Shown here: piece after piece, positions 1 to 5,639 of the stretch
Numbering within the stretch: position 1 is the stretch's first letter
Layout of the letters: each line of letters starts with the position of its first letter
Origin: an uncultured Clostridium sp.
GTDB taxonomy: Bacteria > Bacillota > Clostridia > TANB77 > CAG-508
Assembly: GCA_945874585.1 (NCBI GenBank)
Contig: CAMCHB010000032.1
Span: 1 to 10,651, forward strand
DNA: 10,651 nucleotides
Direction of reading: 5' to 3'
Position numbers and translations under genes: made by a program
The notes under the pieces: generated by a model
What the model was told of the DNA's origin: nothing
The model's database searches: none
What the model saw: only the letters and a program-made list of their open reading frames with translations

Positions 1-46
1 TACACACTGCATATCGTCGGCAGCGTCAGATGTGTATAAGAGACAG
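1..46 (+). other. Untrimmed Illumina Nextera (P5/i5/Tn5 mosaic end) adapter; not genomic
   Basis: Bases 1-5 (TACAC) match the tail of the Illumina P5 oligo. Bases 6-13 (ACTGCATA) match the Nextera i5 index known as S506/N506. Bases 14-27 match the Nextera read-1 adapter (TCGTCGGCAGCGTC), and bases 28-46 match the 19-bp Tn5 mosaic end (AGATGTGTATAAGAGACAG). The order and orientation are exactly those of a tagmented library molecule reading into its insert, so genomic sequence begins at base 47. This is an assembly artefact at a contig end and not a transposon. The adapter identity comes from knowledge of the library chemistry; the match was read directly from the sequence. Confidence 0.98.
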
Positions 47-801
47 GTTATGGTCGTCAAATCCTGTACAATTTTAGCAATTGCTTCCTTGTTTTTTTGT
101 ATATCGTGAACAAATAAACCAACCTCTATATTTTTTAAAGATTCTCTTAAGGCTAAATATTTTTTTGCTTTTTCAGATTGTTTTTGAAGTGGTTCTAGAT
201 TTCCTTCAATTTCAACTAAAATGTCGTGTATACGAACTAAATTTAATTGTGTTTGTTCTAGTTTCTTTTCAGATTCTTCTTTCCTTGCTCTGTACTTTAC
301 AATGCCAGCCGCTTCTTCAAAAATATGTCTTCTTTCCTCTGATTTATTGCTTAAAATTTCATCAATCTTCCCCTGTCCAATAATGGAATAACCGTCTTTT
401 CCAATACCAGTATCCATAAACAATTCTGCAATATCCTTTAAACGGCAAGGTGCTTTGTTAATATAATAGCCAGAATCACCACTTCGATAAATACGTCTTG
501 TTACAGTTACTTCATTGTAATCAATCGGCAATTTTCCATCTGTATTATCAATCACAATAGAAGCTTCTGCAAATCCTAGTGATTTTCTTGTTTCTGTTCC
601 CGCAAAAATAATATCTTCTGATTTTGCTCCACGCAAAGACTTCATACTTTGTTCTCCCAAAACCCAGCGAATACTATCTGCTATATTACTCTTTCCTGAA
701 CCATTTGGTCCAATTACAACAGTTATACCTGGCATAAATTCCAATACCGTTTTATCTGCAAATGATTTAAATCCATGTAATTCTAGTCTTTTTAAATACA
801 T
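47..801 (-). CDS. smc: Chromosome segregation ATPase SMC, N-terminal part (3' end missing)
   Basis: SMC forms the condensin-like SMC-ScpA-ScpB complex that compacts and separates replicated chromosomes. Translation leftward from the ATG at 799-801 begins MYLKRLELHGFKSFADKT, a typical SMC start. It contains Walker A GPNGSGKS at residues 31-38, followed by NIADSIRWVLGEQS, and the Q-loop region IGQGKIDEIL at about 141-150. After about residue 165 the sequence becomes charged and heptad-like, as expected for the first coiled-coil arm. Only about 251 codons of the usual 1,150-1,200 are present, so the hinge, second arm and Walker B/signature half are missing. The ribosome binding site AGGTGAG lies just before the ATG. 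The reading frame stays open into the adapter at 1-46, so the last residues of a naive translation are artificial. SMC commonly follows rnc in Firmicutes; here it appears to start its own transcript. Confidence 0.96.
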
Positions 802-824
802 CTTTCTCACCTTTTTCTTTCTCT

Positions 825-853
825 ATCATATAGTAAAATAAAATTTTTCGCAA
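825..853 (-). promoter_or_regulatory. Predicted sigma-A promoter of smc
   Basis: On the minus strand there is a -35 TTGCGA (bases 848-853), a 17-base spacer and a -10 TATGAT (bases 825-830). The -10 differs from consensus at one position and the -35 at two. It lies about 24 bases before the smc start codon, leaving room for the AGGTGAG ribosome binding site. The promoter is predicted from sequence alone. Confidence 0.6.
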
Positions 854-861
854 TATGTTCG

Positions 862-888
862 CGTAAAATTGACACATCTAATTTTACG
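862..888. repeat. Perfect 9-bp inverted repeat over the HD-GYP promoter; possible operator
   Basis: The left arm CGTAAAATT (862-870) and right arm AATTTTACG (880-888) are exact reverse complements separated by 9 bases. The repeat covers the -35 hexamer and most of the spacer of the rightward promoter, and lies just upstream of the leftward smc promoter. The centre-to-centre distance of about 18 bases fits a dimeric regulator contacting two successive major grooves. I do not recognise the motif as a LexA, Fur, PerR or Rex site. An operator role is inference. Confidence 0.5.
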
Positions 889-897
889 GTATAAAAT
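869..897 (+). promoter_or_regulatory. Predicted sigma-A promoter of the HD-GYP gene
   Basis: A consensus -35 TTGACA (869-874), a 17-base spacer and a -10 TAAAAT (892-897, within TATAAAAT) lie about 35 bases before the start codon. The predicted leader is short. The -35 is embedded in the inverted repeat at 862-888, so any protein bound there would compete with RNA polymerase. Confidence 0.7.
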
Positions 898-931
898 AAG
901 AATATATTTTAATTGAGATAAAGGAGTTTTT

Positions 932-1855
932 ATGAAAGAAACTTTTGATTTTTATAGTCCCACCAATTTAAAATCTTATAATTTAGATGAAAGCATGCGT
1001 TATCAATTAAGTGTTTTATCTACTCTAGATGCCTTTACCCGTGCTCATTGCGAACGAGTTGCCCATTTGACAACTCGTTTATGTGAACGTTTGCATTTAC
1101 CAAAACATTTTATCATTTATTGTACGATGTGTGCCTATTTGCATGATATTGGGAAAACTTTTATTCCTCCTAGTATTTTACAGAAAACTTCTCGTTTAAC
1201 ACCAGAAGAATATGAAGTTATGAAAACACACACCACAATTGGATATAAAATGTGTATGCATGATCTAAAATTGCGTCCCTATGCAGCAGGTCCTTTGTTT
1301 CACCATGAAGGTTTGGATGGATCTGGTTACCCACAAGGTCTTACCAAAAAAGATATTCCTTTGGAAGGACGTATCATTCGTATAGCAGATGAATACGATG
1401 CTATCACTAGTAAAAGACAATATAAATCTCATATTGATATTTCCGATACCTTGGAAATTTTAGCGAGTGAATCCAAGCCAAATCCAGAAGATCCAAAAGC
1501 CAAAATTCATAATTGTGGTAGAATTGAACCCTATATTTTTAAAGCATTACTAAAATTAGTACGAGAAGATATTGAATATGAAATTACCTGTGTGGATAGT
1601 TATACAAATTATTTAGCTCAGCAAATCAAACGTTTAAAAGAGGTTCAAAAACTCGTAGCCGAAATGAATACCGTTGATAATGAAAAAGATCGCAATGAAT
1701 ACCTTCGTATCATTCGTCAATCTCTTGAACCAAAAGAAACTTTAGATAATTTTACAACTGTTTTGGAGCAATACCAAAAAGCCTATCCAATTCGTCAAGA
1801 AAAAATCAAAAAATTATATCAAGAAATCGATAAAATAAAAAAATTAAAAGTTTAA
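932..1855 (+). CDS. Stand-alone HD-GYP domain protein, putative cyclic-di-GMP phosphodiesterase
   Basis: This 307-residue soluble protein has an HD-GYP domain at roughly residues 25-165. The metal-site motifs are present: H39 in the first helix, HD at 71-72 (LHDIGK), H100, HHE at 124-126, the signature DGSGYP at 129-134, and D153 in IADEYDA. HD-GYP proteins hydrolyse cyclic-di-GMP to pGpG or GMP, and some act on cGAMP. With all ligands present, this one is probably active, but its substrate cannot be read from sequence. There is no receiver, PAS or membrane segment. Instead the C-terminal 100 or so residues are Lys/Glu-rich and look helical or coiled-coil, perhaps for dimerisation or partner binding. 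AAAGGAG precedes the ATG. The gene has its own promoter and a hairpin behind it, so it is probably monocistronic and diverges from smc. Confidence 0.9.
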   Translation: MKETFDFYSPTNLKSYNLDESMRYQLSVLSTLDAFTRAHCERVAHLTTRLCERLHLPKHFIIYCTMCAYLHDIGKTFIPPSILQKTSRLTPEEYEVMKTHTTIGYKMCMHDLKLRPYAAGPLFHHEGLDGSGYPQGLTKKDIPLEGRIIRIADEYDAITSKRQYKSHIDISDTLEILASESKPNPEDPKAKIHNCGRIEPYIFKALLKLVREDIEYEITCVDSYTNYLAQQIKRLKEVQKLVAEMNTVDNEKDRNEYLRIIRQSLEPKETLDNFTTVLEQYQKAYPIRQEKIKKLYQEIDKIKKLKV

Positions 1856-1868
1856 TACTTTTTTTCAC

Positions 1869-1909
1869 ATGCATATCATATACTGCAATATATGGTATGC
1901 ATTTATTTT
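1869..1909 (+). terminator. Hairpin terminator after the HD-GYP gene
   Basis: A 14-bp stem (1869-1882 with 1889-1902, one G:U pair) closes a 6-base loop and is followed by a T-rich TTATTTT tract. It begins 13 bases after the HD-GYP stop and ends only about 20 bases before the asd start. The stem is AT-rich, so termination may be leaky. That could matter because I see no clear separate promoter for asd. Confidence 0.65.
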
Positions 1910-1930
1910 GCCATAAATTTAGGAGGAAAT

Positions 1931-2929
1931 ATGAAACGACCTATTAAATTTGCACTAATTGGTGCAACCGGATTAGTAGGAAGAACTGCTATTCGTATTC
2001 TAGAAGAAAAAAAATTGCCAATTGATGAATATTATTTTTTGGCTTCTTCTCGTTCAAAAGATAAAAAAATAGAATTTCGAAATCAAACCTATCGCATCGA
2101 AGAATTAACAGAAGATCTGTTTCAAAAACGTCATTTTGATTATGCTATTTTTTCGGCTGGTGCAGAAATTGCCAAACATTTTGCCCCTCTCGCTGTTGAA
2201 AATGGCACCATTGTCATTGATAATAGCAATGCTTTTCGTATGCAAGAAGACATTCCTTTAATTGTTCCAGAAGTCAATATGGATTGTGTTCCTTCTCACC
2301 CTACTGTTATTGCAAATCCTAATTGTTCAACCATTCAAGCCGTTGTTGCCCTAAAACCTTTGGATGAGCGTTACCACATCAAGCGCATTGTTTATTCCAC
2401 TTACCAAGCCGTATCTGGTGCTGGTAAAAAGGGATTGGATGATCTTGAAAATGGCATCAAAGGAATGCCACCGCAAAAGTTTCCTCATCCTATCTTCAAC
2501 AATTGTCTTCCTCATATTGATGATTTTTTGGATAATGGCTATACAAAGGAAGAACAAAAAATGATACAAGAAACCCGTAAAATTTTGCAAAAAAGAGAGT
2601 TGGCTGTTACAGCTACTACTGTTAGAGTTCCTGTTTTTAATTGTCACTGTGAGGCTGTTAATGTGGAATTCTACGATTCCTTTGCTTTGGCCGATGTCAT
2701 TCAAACGCTTCAACAAGCCTCTGGCATTCGTGTTTTTTCGGAAAATGGTCAGTATCCTATTCCCACTTTGGTATCTGGTCAAGATGATGTTTTCGTTGGT
2801 CGAATTCGTCGTGATTTCAGCTTAAAATCTGGCATAAACATGTGGATTGTAGCCGATAATGTGCGAAAAGGAGCAGCTACCAACGCCATTCAAATTTTAG
2901 AAAAATTACTAGAAAGGCAGGAAAAATAG
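1931..2929 (+). CDS. asd: Aspartate-semialdehyde dehydrogenase
   Basis: This enzyme reduces beta-aspartyl phosphate to aspartate-4-semialdehyde with NADPH, the branch point to diaminopimelate/lysine and to threonine/methionine. The 332-residue length is usual for the bacterial enzyme. The N-terminal nucleotide-binding motif GATGLVG is at residues 11-17. The catalytic cysteine is C132 in NPNCSTIQ, followed by Q159 in YQAVSGAG. The substrate and base region is R232-H239 in VRVPVFNCHCEAV, where the residues flanking the His (CHC) differ from the more usual GHS. The start chosen is the ATG at 1931, preceded at 6 bases by a perfect AGGAGG. An in-frame GTG at 1892 would add 13 residues but lies inside the preceding hairpin and has no ribosome binding site. 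dapA follows one base after the stop, so the two are cotranscribed and probably translationally coupled. Confidence 0.95.
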   Translation: MKRPIKFALIGATGLVGRTAIRILEEKKLPIDEYYFLASSRSKDKKIEFRNQTYRIEELTEDLFQKRHFDYAIFSAGAEIAKHFAPLAVENGTIVIDNSNAFRMQEDIPLIVPEVNMDCVPSHPTVIANPNCSTIQAVVALKPLDERYHIKRIVYSTYQAVSGAGKKGLDDLENGIKGMPPQKFPHPIFNNCLPHIDDFLDNGYTKEEQKMIQETRKILQKRELAVTATTVRVPVFNCHCEAVNVEFYDSFALADVIQTLQQASGIRVFSENGQYPIPTLVSGQDDVFVGRIRRDFSLKSGINMWIVADNVRKGAATNAIQILEKLLERQEK

Positions 2930-2930
2930 A

Positions 2931-3821
2931 ATGAAAAAATTGATTTTTCAAGGGGTTGGAACCGCTCTAGTTACCCCTTTTATCGAACATCTGATAAATT
3001 TTGAAGAATATAAAAAAATGTTAGAATTTCAAATCAAATCTGGAGCCGATAGTGTGATTGTATGTGGTACAACTGGAGAATCTGCCACAATGACAATGAA
3101 GGAAAAAAAGTATTTAATTCGTTTTGCTGTTAATACCGTAAACAAAAGAATTCCTGTCATTGCTGGAACAGGAAGCAATTGTACGCAAAGTTCAATTGAA
3201 TTATCTCAATATGCTGAAAGTATTGGAGCAGATGGTCTTCTGGTTGTAACGCCTTATTATAATAAAGCCACTCAAGCTGGCATTGTTGAACATTATCGTC
3301 AAATAGCTTCCCATGTTTCTCTTCCCATCATTGTTTATAATGTGCCAAGTCGTACTGGACTGAATATCTTACCAGAAACCTGCTTGGAGCTTTCGAAAAT
3401 TCCAAACATTGTAGCCATCAAGGAAGCCAGTGGAGATATCTCCCAAATTGCCCAAATAGCTCATTTATGTCAAGATCAATTAACAATTTATTCTGGAAAT
3501 GATGACCAAACCATCCCCATTTTATCACTGGGCGGAAAGGGTGTTATATCAGTGGTTTCCAATGTTTTACCTCATGAAATGCATTTGCTTACCCAATTAT
3601 GCTTGCAAGGAAATTTTAAAAAAGCAAGAGAATTACAAAGAAAACTTCTTCCACTCATGCATCTACTGTTTACAGAAGTGAACCCTATTCCTGTGAAAGA
3701 AGCGCTTAATCTCATCGGTTTCCAAGCCGGCATTCCAAGACTGCCCTTGACTCCTTGTCAAAAAGAGCATGTACAGCAAATTCAAAAAGCACTTCAGCAT
3801 TTTTCTATTTCCATTTCTTGA
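2931..3821 (+). CDS. dapA: 4-hydroxy-tetrahydrodipicolinate synthase
   Basis: DapA condenses pyruvate with aspartate semialdehyde, the product of the adjacent asd, in the first committed step to diaminopimelate and lysine. In spore formers the pathway also supplies dipicolinate. The 296-residue TIM barrel has all the family's key positions: GTTGES at 46-51, the tyrosine Y136 and R141 in YNVPSRTG, and the Schiff-base lysine K164 in IKEASGD. The opening GVGTALVTPF is also characteristic. The start codon lies one base after the asd stop, and its ribosome binding site (AGGCAGGA) sits inside the end of asd, which indicates coupling. No hairpin terminator follows, so transcripts may read through into the next gene. 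Close relatives in the family (N-acetylneuraminate lyase and similar aldolases) share the fold, but the motifs and the asd neighbour make DapA secure. Confidence 0.95.
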   Translation: MKKLIFQGVGTALVTPFIEHLINFEEYKKMLEFQIKSGADSVIVCGTTGESATMTMKEKKYLIRFAVNTVNKRIPVIAGTGSNCTQSSIELSQYAESIGADGLLVVTPYYNKATQAGIVEHYRQIASHVSLPIIVYNVPSRTGLNILPETCLELSKIPNIVAIKEASGDISQIAQIAHLCQDQLTIYSGNDDQTIPILSLGGKGVISVVSNVLPHEMHLLTQLCLQGNFKKARELQRKLLPLMHLLFTEVNPIPVKEALNLIGFQAGIPRLPLTPCQKEHVQQIQKALQHFSISIS

Positions 3822-3841
3822 TAATTTTTGACAAATTACTA

Positions 3842-3870
3842 TTTTCAAAGCTATCACCATATGGTATAAT
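3842..3870 (+). promoter_or_regulatory. Predicted extended -10 promoter before the small HD gene
   Basis: A perfect TATAAT (3865-3870) is preceded by TGG, giving an extended -10 (TGnTATAAT). A weak -35 TTTTCA (3842-3847) lies 17 bases upstream. The -10 overlaps the edge of a perfect 10-bp palindrome ACCATATGGT (3856-3865), which could be an operator or chance. The start codon of the next gene is about 50 bases downstream. Confidence 0.6.
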
Positions 3871-3922
3871 AAATTTATTAAAATGAAACGATCAATTAAC
3901 GCACTGAAAATGGAGGCTATTC

Positions 3923-4465
3923 ATGAACAAAAGTAAACAACAAAAAAAGAAAGAAGAAATAGAAGAATTCAAATCCATTATCCATGATTTGATTCAAAAT
4001 TCTACGGTTCAAAAAATGAAACAATTCAGGCAACATTATGACACCTCTTGTTATTCTCACTGCAAACAAGTTGCTTTTTATAATTATTTAATTTGTAAAA
4101 AATTAGGGCTAGATTATGTCTCTGCCACAAGAGCTGGTATGCTACATGACTTATTTTTATATGACTGGCGTGTTCCAAGTCCAGAGCATAAAAATCTACA
4201 TGCCTTTCATCATCCACGTATTGCCTTAAATAATTCAATGAAATTATTTGATTTAAATGAAAAAGAAAAGGATATTATTTTAAAACACATGTGGCCTGTA
4301 ACCATTATTCCACCCAAATATAAGGAAGGCTTTATTATAACCTTAGTGGATAAATATTGTGCTCTACATGAATCTTTATTGCATTATCAAACTTGCTTAA
4401 AATACAAAAAATCTTATCGTTATACTTATGTGTTTTTTAGCTTTATTTTTCTTCAAATATTATAA
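3923..4465 (+). CDS. Small HD-domain phosphohydrolase-like protein, substrate unknown
   Basis: This is a 180-residue protein with a single HD domain. H46 (YSHC), HD at 75-76 (GMLHDLFLYDW), H122 (LKHMW) and D143 (LVDKYCA) can supply the metal site. A further His cluster at 93-97 (HAFHH) and the block PVTIIPPKY resemble conserved HD-superfamily proteins of unknown substrate found in Firmicutes. It is not an HD-GYP protein, because the GYP motif is missing. The N-terminal 15 residues are very Lys/Glu-rich. The tail ends in a hydrophobic aromatic stretch (about 168-180) too short to be called a membrane segment. GGAGG lies 6 bases before the ATG. It has its own promoter after dapA and is closed by a strong bidirectional terminator. 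HD proteins act as nucleotidases, phosphatases or cyclic-nucleotide hydrolases; I cannot say which applies here. Confidence 0.85.
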   Translation: MNKSKQQKKKEEIEEFKSIIHDLIQNSTVQKMKQFRQHYDTSCYSHCKQVAFYNYLICKKLGLDYVSATRAGMLHDLFLYDWRVPSPEHKNLHAFHHPRIALNNSMKLFDLNEKEKDIILKHMWPVTIIPPKYKEGFIITLVDKYCALHESLLHYQTCLKYKKSYRYTYVFFSFIFLQIL

Positions 4466-4501
4466 AAGAAACCAGAAAGTTTGGCTTTCTGGTTCTTTTT
4501 T
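4464..4501. terminator. Bidirectional intrinsic terminator between convergent genes
   Basis: The core stem ACCAGAAAG (4471-4479) pairs with CTTTCTGGT (4485-4493) around a 5-base loop. The stem extends outward through AAAAGA/TCTTTT with one bulged A. A T run follows on the plus strand (TTCTTTTTT), and a matching T-rich tract follows on the minus strand. It therefore serves both the HD gene from the left and the zinc-ribbon gene from the right, whose stop codon directly abuts it. Confidence 0.88.
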
Positions 4502-4994
4502 ATGAAATTTTTTCTCCACAATTTTCACAATATTCGCTATCTTCTTGACAAATTGCATTGCATTTTGGACATACTTTTTGTTTGGAAACTGATTCATCTG
4601 TTGTCACATCAACATCCATTTGTTCAGCACCGCATTTGGGGCAAAAATGACTTTCTTTCGAAATGACTTTGCCACATTGACAACATTCTTTTAATCCTTT
4701 ATTGGCTAGAATCTTTTTTTCCATTTCATCAATTTCTTGGTTTAAATGATCTACTTTTTCAGACTCTTGTTCAAATGTTTCTCCTACATTTTCGCCTTTT
4801 TTGTACATTTCATAAACCGTTCTTCCCATGCCAAGAAAAATTTCTTGTATTTTATTTTCTTTTTCAGTTATCTCAAATTTAGTTTTTGTTCCTTCTATTA
4901 CTTTTCCTGATTTGTTAACAACAGCATTGTATGTTTCACTTGCTGTTTCTCCAACTTTTTTTGAGATTTTTTCTACCTTTTTCATAAAATCCAT
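4500..4994 (-). CDS. Coiled-coil protein with two C-terminal zinc ribbons, unknown function
   Basis: This 164-residue soluble protein has two parts. Residues 1-100 are Lys/Glu-rich and probably helical, with no signal peptide or membrane segment. The C-terminus carries two tandem four-cysteine zinc ribbons: C104-x2-C107 with C118-x2-C121, and C142-x2-C145 with C156-x2-C159. Both have 10 residues between the pairs. Such ribbons bind one Zn each and usually serve protein or nucleic-acid contacts. I do not recognise a named family or a function. The ATG at 4992-4994 is preferred because AGGTG sits at proper distance before it. An in-frame GTG at 5001-5003 would add three residues but overlaps that ribosome binding site. 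The gene has a near-perfect vegetative promoter, is monocistronic, and diverges from the SOD-like gene with a gap of about 125 bases. Confidence 0.85.
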   Translation of the reverse strand: MDFMKKVEKISKKVGETASETYNAVVNKSGKVIEGTKTKFEITEKENKIQEIFLGMGRTVYEMYKKGENVGETFEQESEKVDHLNQEIDEMEKKILANKGLKECCQCGKVISKESHFCPKCGAEQMDVDVTTDESVSKQKVCPKCNAICQEDSEYCENCGEKIS

Positions 4995-5015
4995 TTCTAT
5001 CACCTACCTGTTGTT

Positions 5016-5044
5016 ATTATACTCAAGAAAAAAGCTTTTGTCAA
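5016..5044 (-). promoter_or_regulatory. Consensus sigma-A promoter of the zinc-ribbon gene
   Basis: On the minus strand there is a perfect -35 TTGACA (5039-5044), a 17-base spacer and a perfect -10 TATAAT (5016-5021). All 12 hexamer positions match the vegetative consensus with ideal spacing, the best promoter in the window. It lies about 21 bases upstream of the chosen ATG, so the leader is very short. This suggests strong constitutive expression unless something represses it. Confidence 0.85.
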
Positions 5045-5073
5045 AATTACCTTTTCATCGTAAAATCCCAGAT

Positions 5074-5102
5074 TTCACATATTTTTTCCTTTTTCGTATT
5101 CT
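5074..5102 (+). promoter_or_regulatory. Possible promoter of the SOD-like gene
   Basis: A -35 TTCACA (5074-5079, five of six matches) lies 17 bases before a weaker -10 TATTCT (5097-5102, four of six). It is followed by GAGGTG as ribosome binding site and the ATG at 5120. The spacing is ideal, but the weak -10 makes this only a moderate prediction. Confidence 0.45.
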
Positions 5103-5119
5103 ATAAAGAGGTGTTGTAA

Positions 5120-5578
5120 ATGTATCAAAATATTTTTCCAAATGCAAAAGCCTATGTCAAAGGTAGCTCAAAATTCCCTAGAATCAATGGAATCGTTACC
5201 TTTAAAGAAACAAAAGACGGTGTTCTCGTTAGTGCTCGCATCAATGGGCTTCCACAATCTCCTACCAATTGTACTGGCAGATTTTTTGGATTTCATATTC
5301 ATGAAGGATCCTCTTGTAGTGGAAATGCAAGTGATGAGTTTGCAAATGCGAAAGCTCATTTAAATCCAACCAACTGTCCTCATCCTTTTCATATGGGAGA
5401 TTTGCCTCCTCTTTTAGAAAACAACGGCTATGCTTACATGACAGTTTTGGTTAATAAATTTAGAATTCAAGATATCTTGGGCAGGGTTGTGATTATCCAT
5501 GATCATCCAGATGATTTTACTACCCAGCCAAGTGGTAATTCTGGTACTAAAATTGCCTGTGGTAAAATTATACCTTAG
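5120..5578 (+). CDS. sodC: Cu/Zn superoxide dismutase-like protein, cytoplasmic form
   Basis: Cu/Zn SODs convert superoxide to hydrogen peroxide and oxygen. This 152-residue protein keeps the metal ligands in order. The copper ligands are H59 and H61 (FHIHEG), bridging H80 (AHLNP) and H127 (IIHDHPDDF). The zinc ligands are H80, H88, H91 and D94 (PHPFHMGDLP). C66 and C147 sit where the family's structural disulfide forms. Two things are unusual. There is no signal peptide or lipobox, although most bacterial SodC proteins are exported. The conserved active-site arginine (Arg143 in the bovine enzyme) is K144 here (GNSGTKIACG). It may be a slower SOD or a related copper protein. The gene is monocistronic, with its own promoter and a hairpin behind it. 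Assignment to the family is firm; activity is inferred. Confidence 0.9.
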   Translation: MYQNIFPNAKAYVKGSSKFPRINGIVTFKETKDGVLVSARINGLPQSPTNCTGRFFGFHIHEGSSCSGNASDEFANAKAHLNPTNCPHPFHMGDLPPLLENNGYAYMTVLVNKFRIQDILGRVVIIHDHPDDFTTQPSGNSGTKIACGKIIP

Positions 5579-5580
5579 GC

Positions 5581-5623
5581 AAATAAGGTACACTTCAATC
5601 TAAAAAGTGTACCTTATTTCTTT
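5581..5623. terminator. Perfect 15-bp hairpin between the SOD-like gene and spo0A
   Basis: AAATAAGGTACACTT (5581-5595) is the exact reverse complement of AAGTGTACCTTATTT (5605-5619), with a 9-base loop. It starts 2 bases after the SOD-like stop and ends about 20 bases from the convergent spo0A stop. The outer part of the stem supplies A-rich and T-rich tracts in both directions, so it probably terminates both genes, although the tail beyond the stem has few T residues. Confidence 0.8.
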
Positions 5624-5639
5624 GTAAAATTTATAAAAT

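Noticed and set aside
28..46. Tn5 mosaic end as evidence of a mobile element
   Set aside because: It is preceded by a Nextera index and P5 tail, so it comes from library preparation and not from a transposon in the genome.
81..383. Open frame of 100 codons on the plus strand
   Set aside because: It is antisense to the well-conserved smc coding sequence, rich in Phe/Leu, and has no ribosome binding site.
849..861. LexA/DinR-like site CGCAATATGTTCG between smc and the HD-GYP gene
   Set aside because: Only one half (GTTCG) fits the SOS box; the other half does not match CGAAC at the correct spacing.
1892..1930. Upstream GTG start for asd adding 13 residues
   Set aside because: It lies within the preceding hairpin and lacks a ribosome binding site, while the ATG at 1931 has a perfect AGGAGG and begins the typical Asd N-terminus.
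2351..2782. 143-codon open frame antisense to asd
   Set aside because: It is a shadow of asd, whose catalytic motifs are on the other strand; it has no recognisable domains.
5001..5003. GTG as start of the zinc-ribbon protein
   Set aside because: The GTG overlaps the AGGTG that serves as ribosome binding site for the ATG at 4992-4994.
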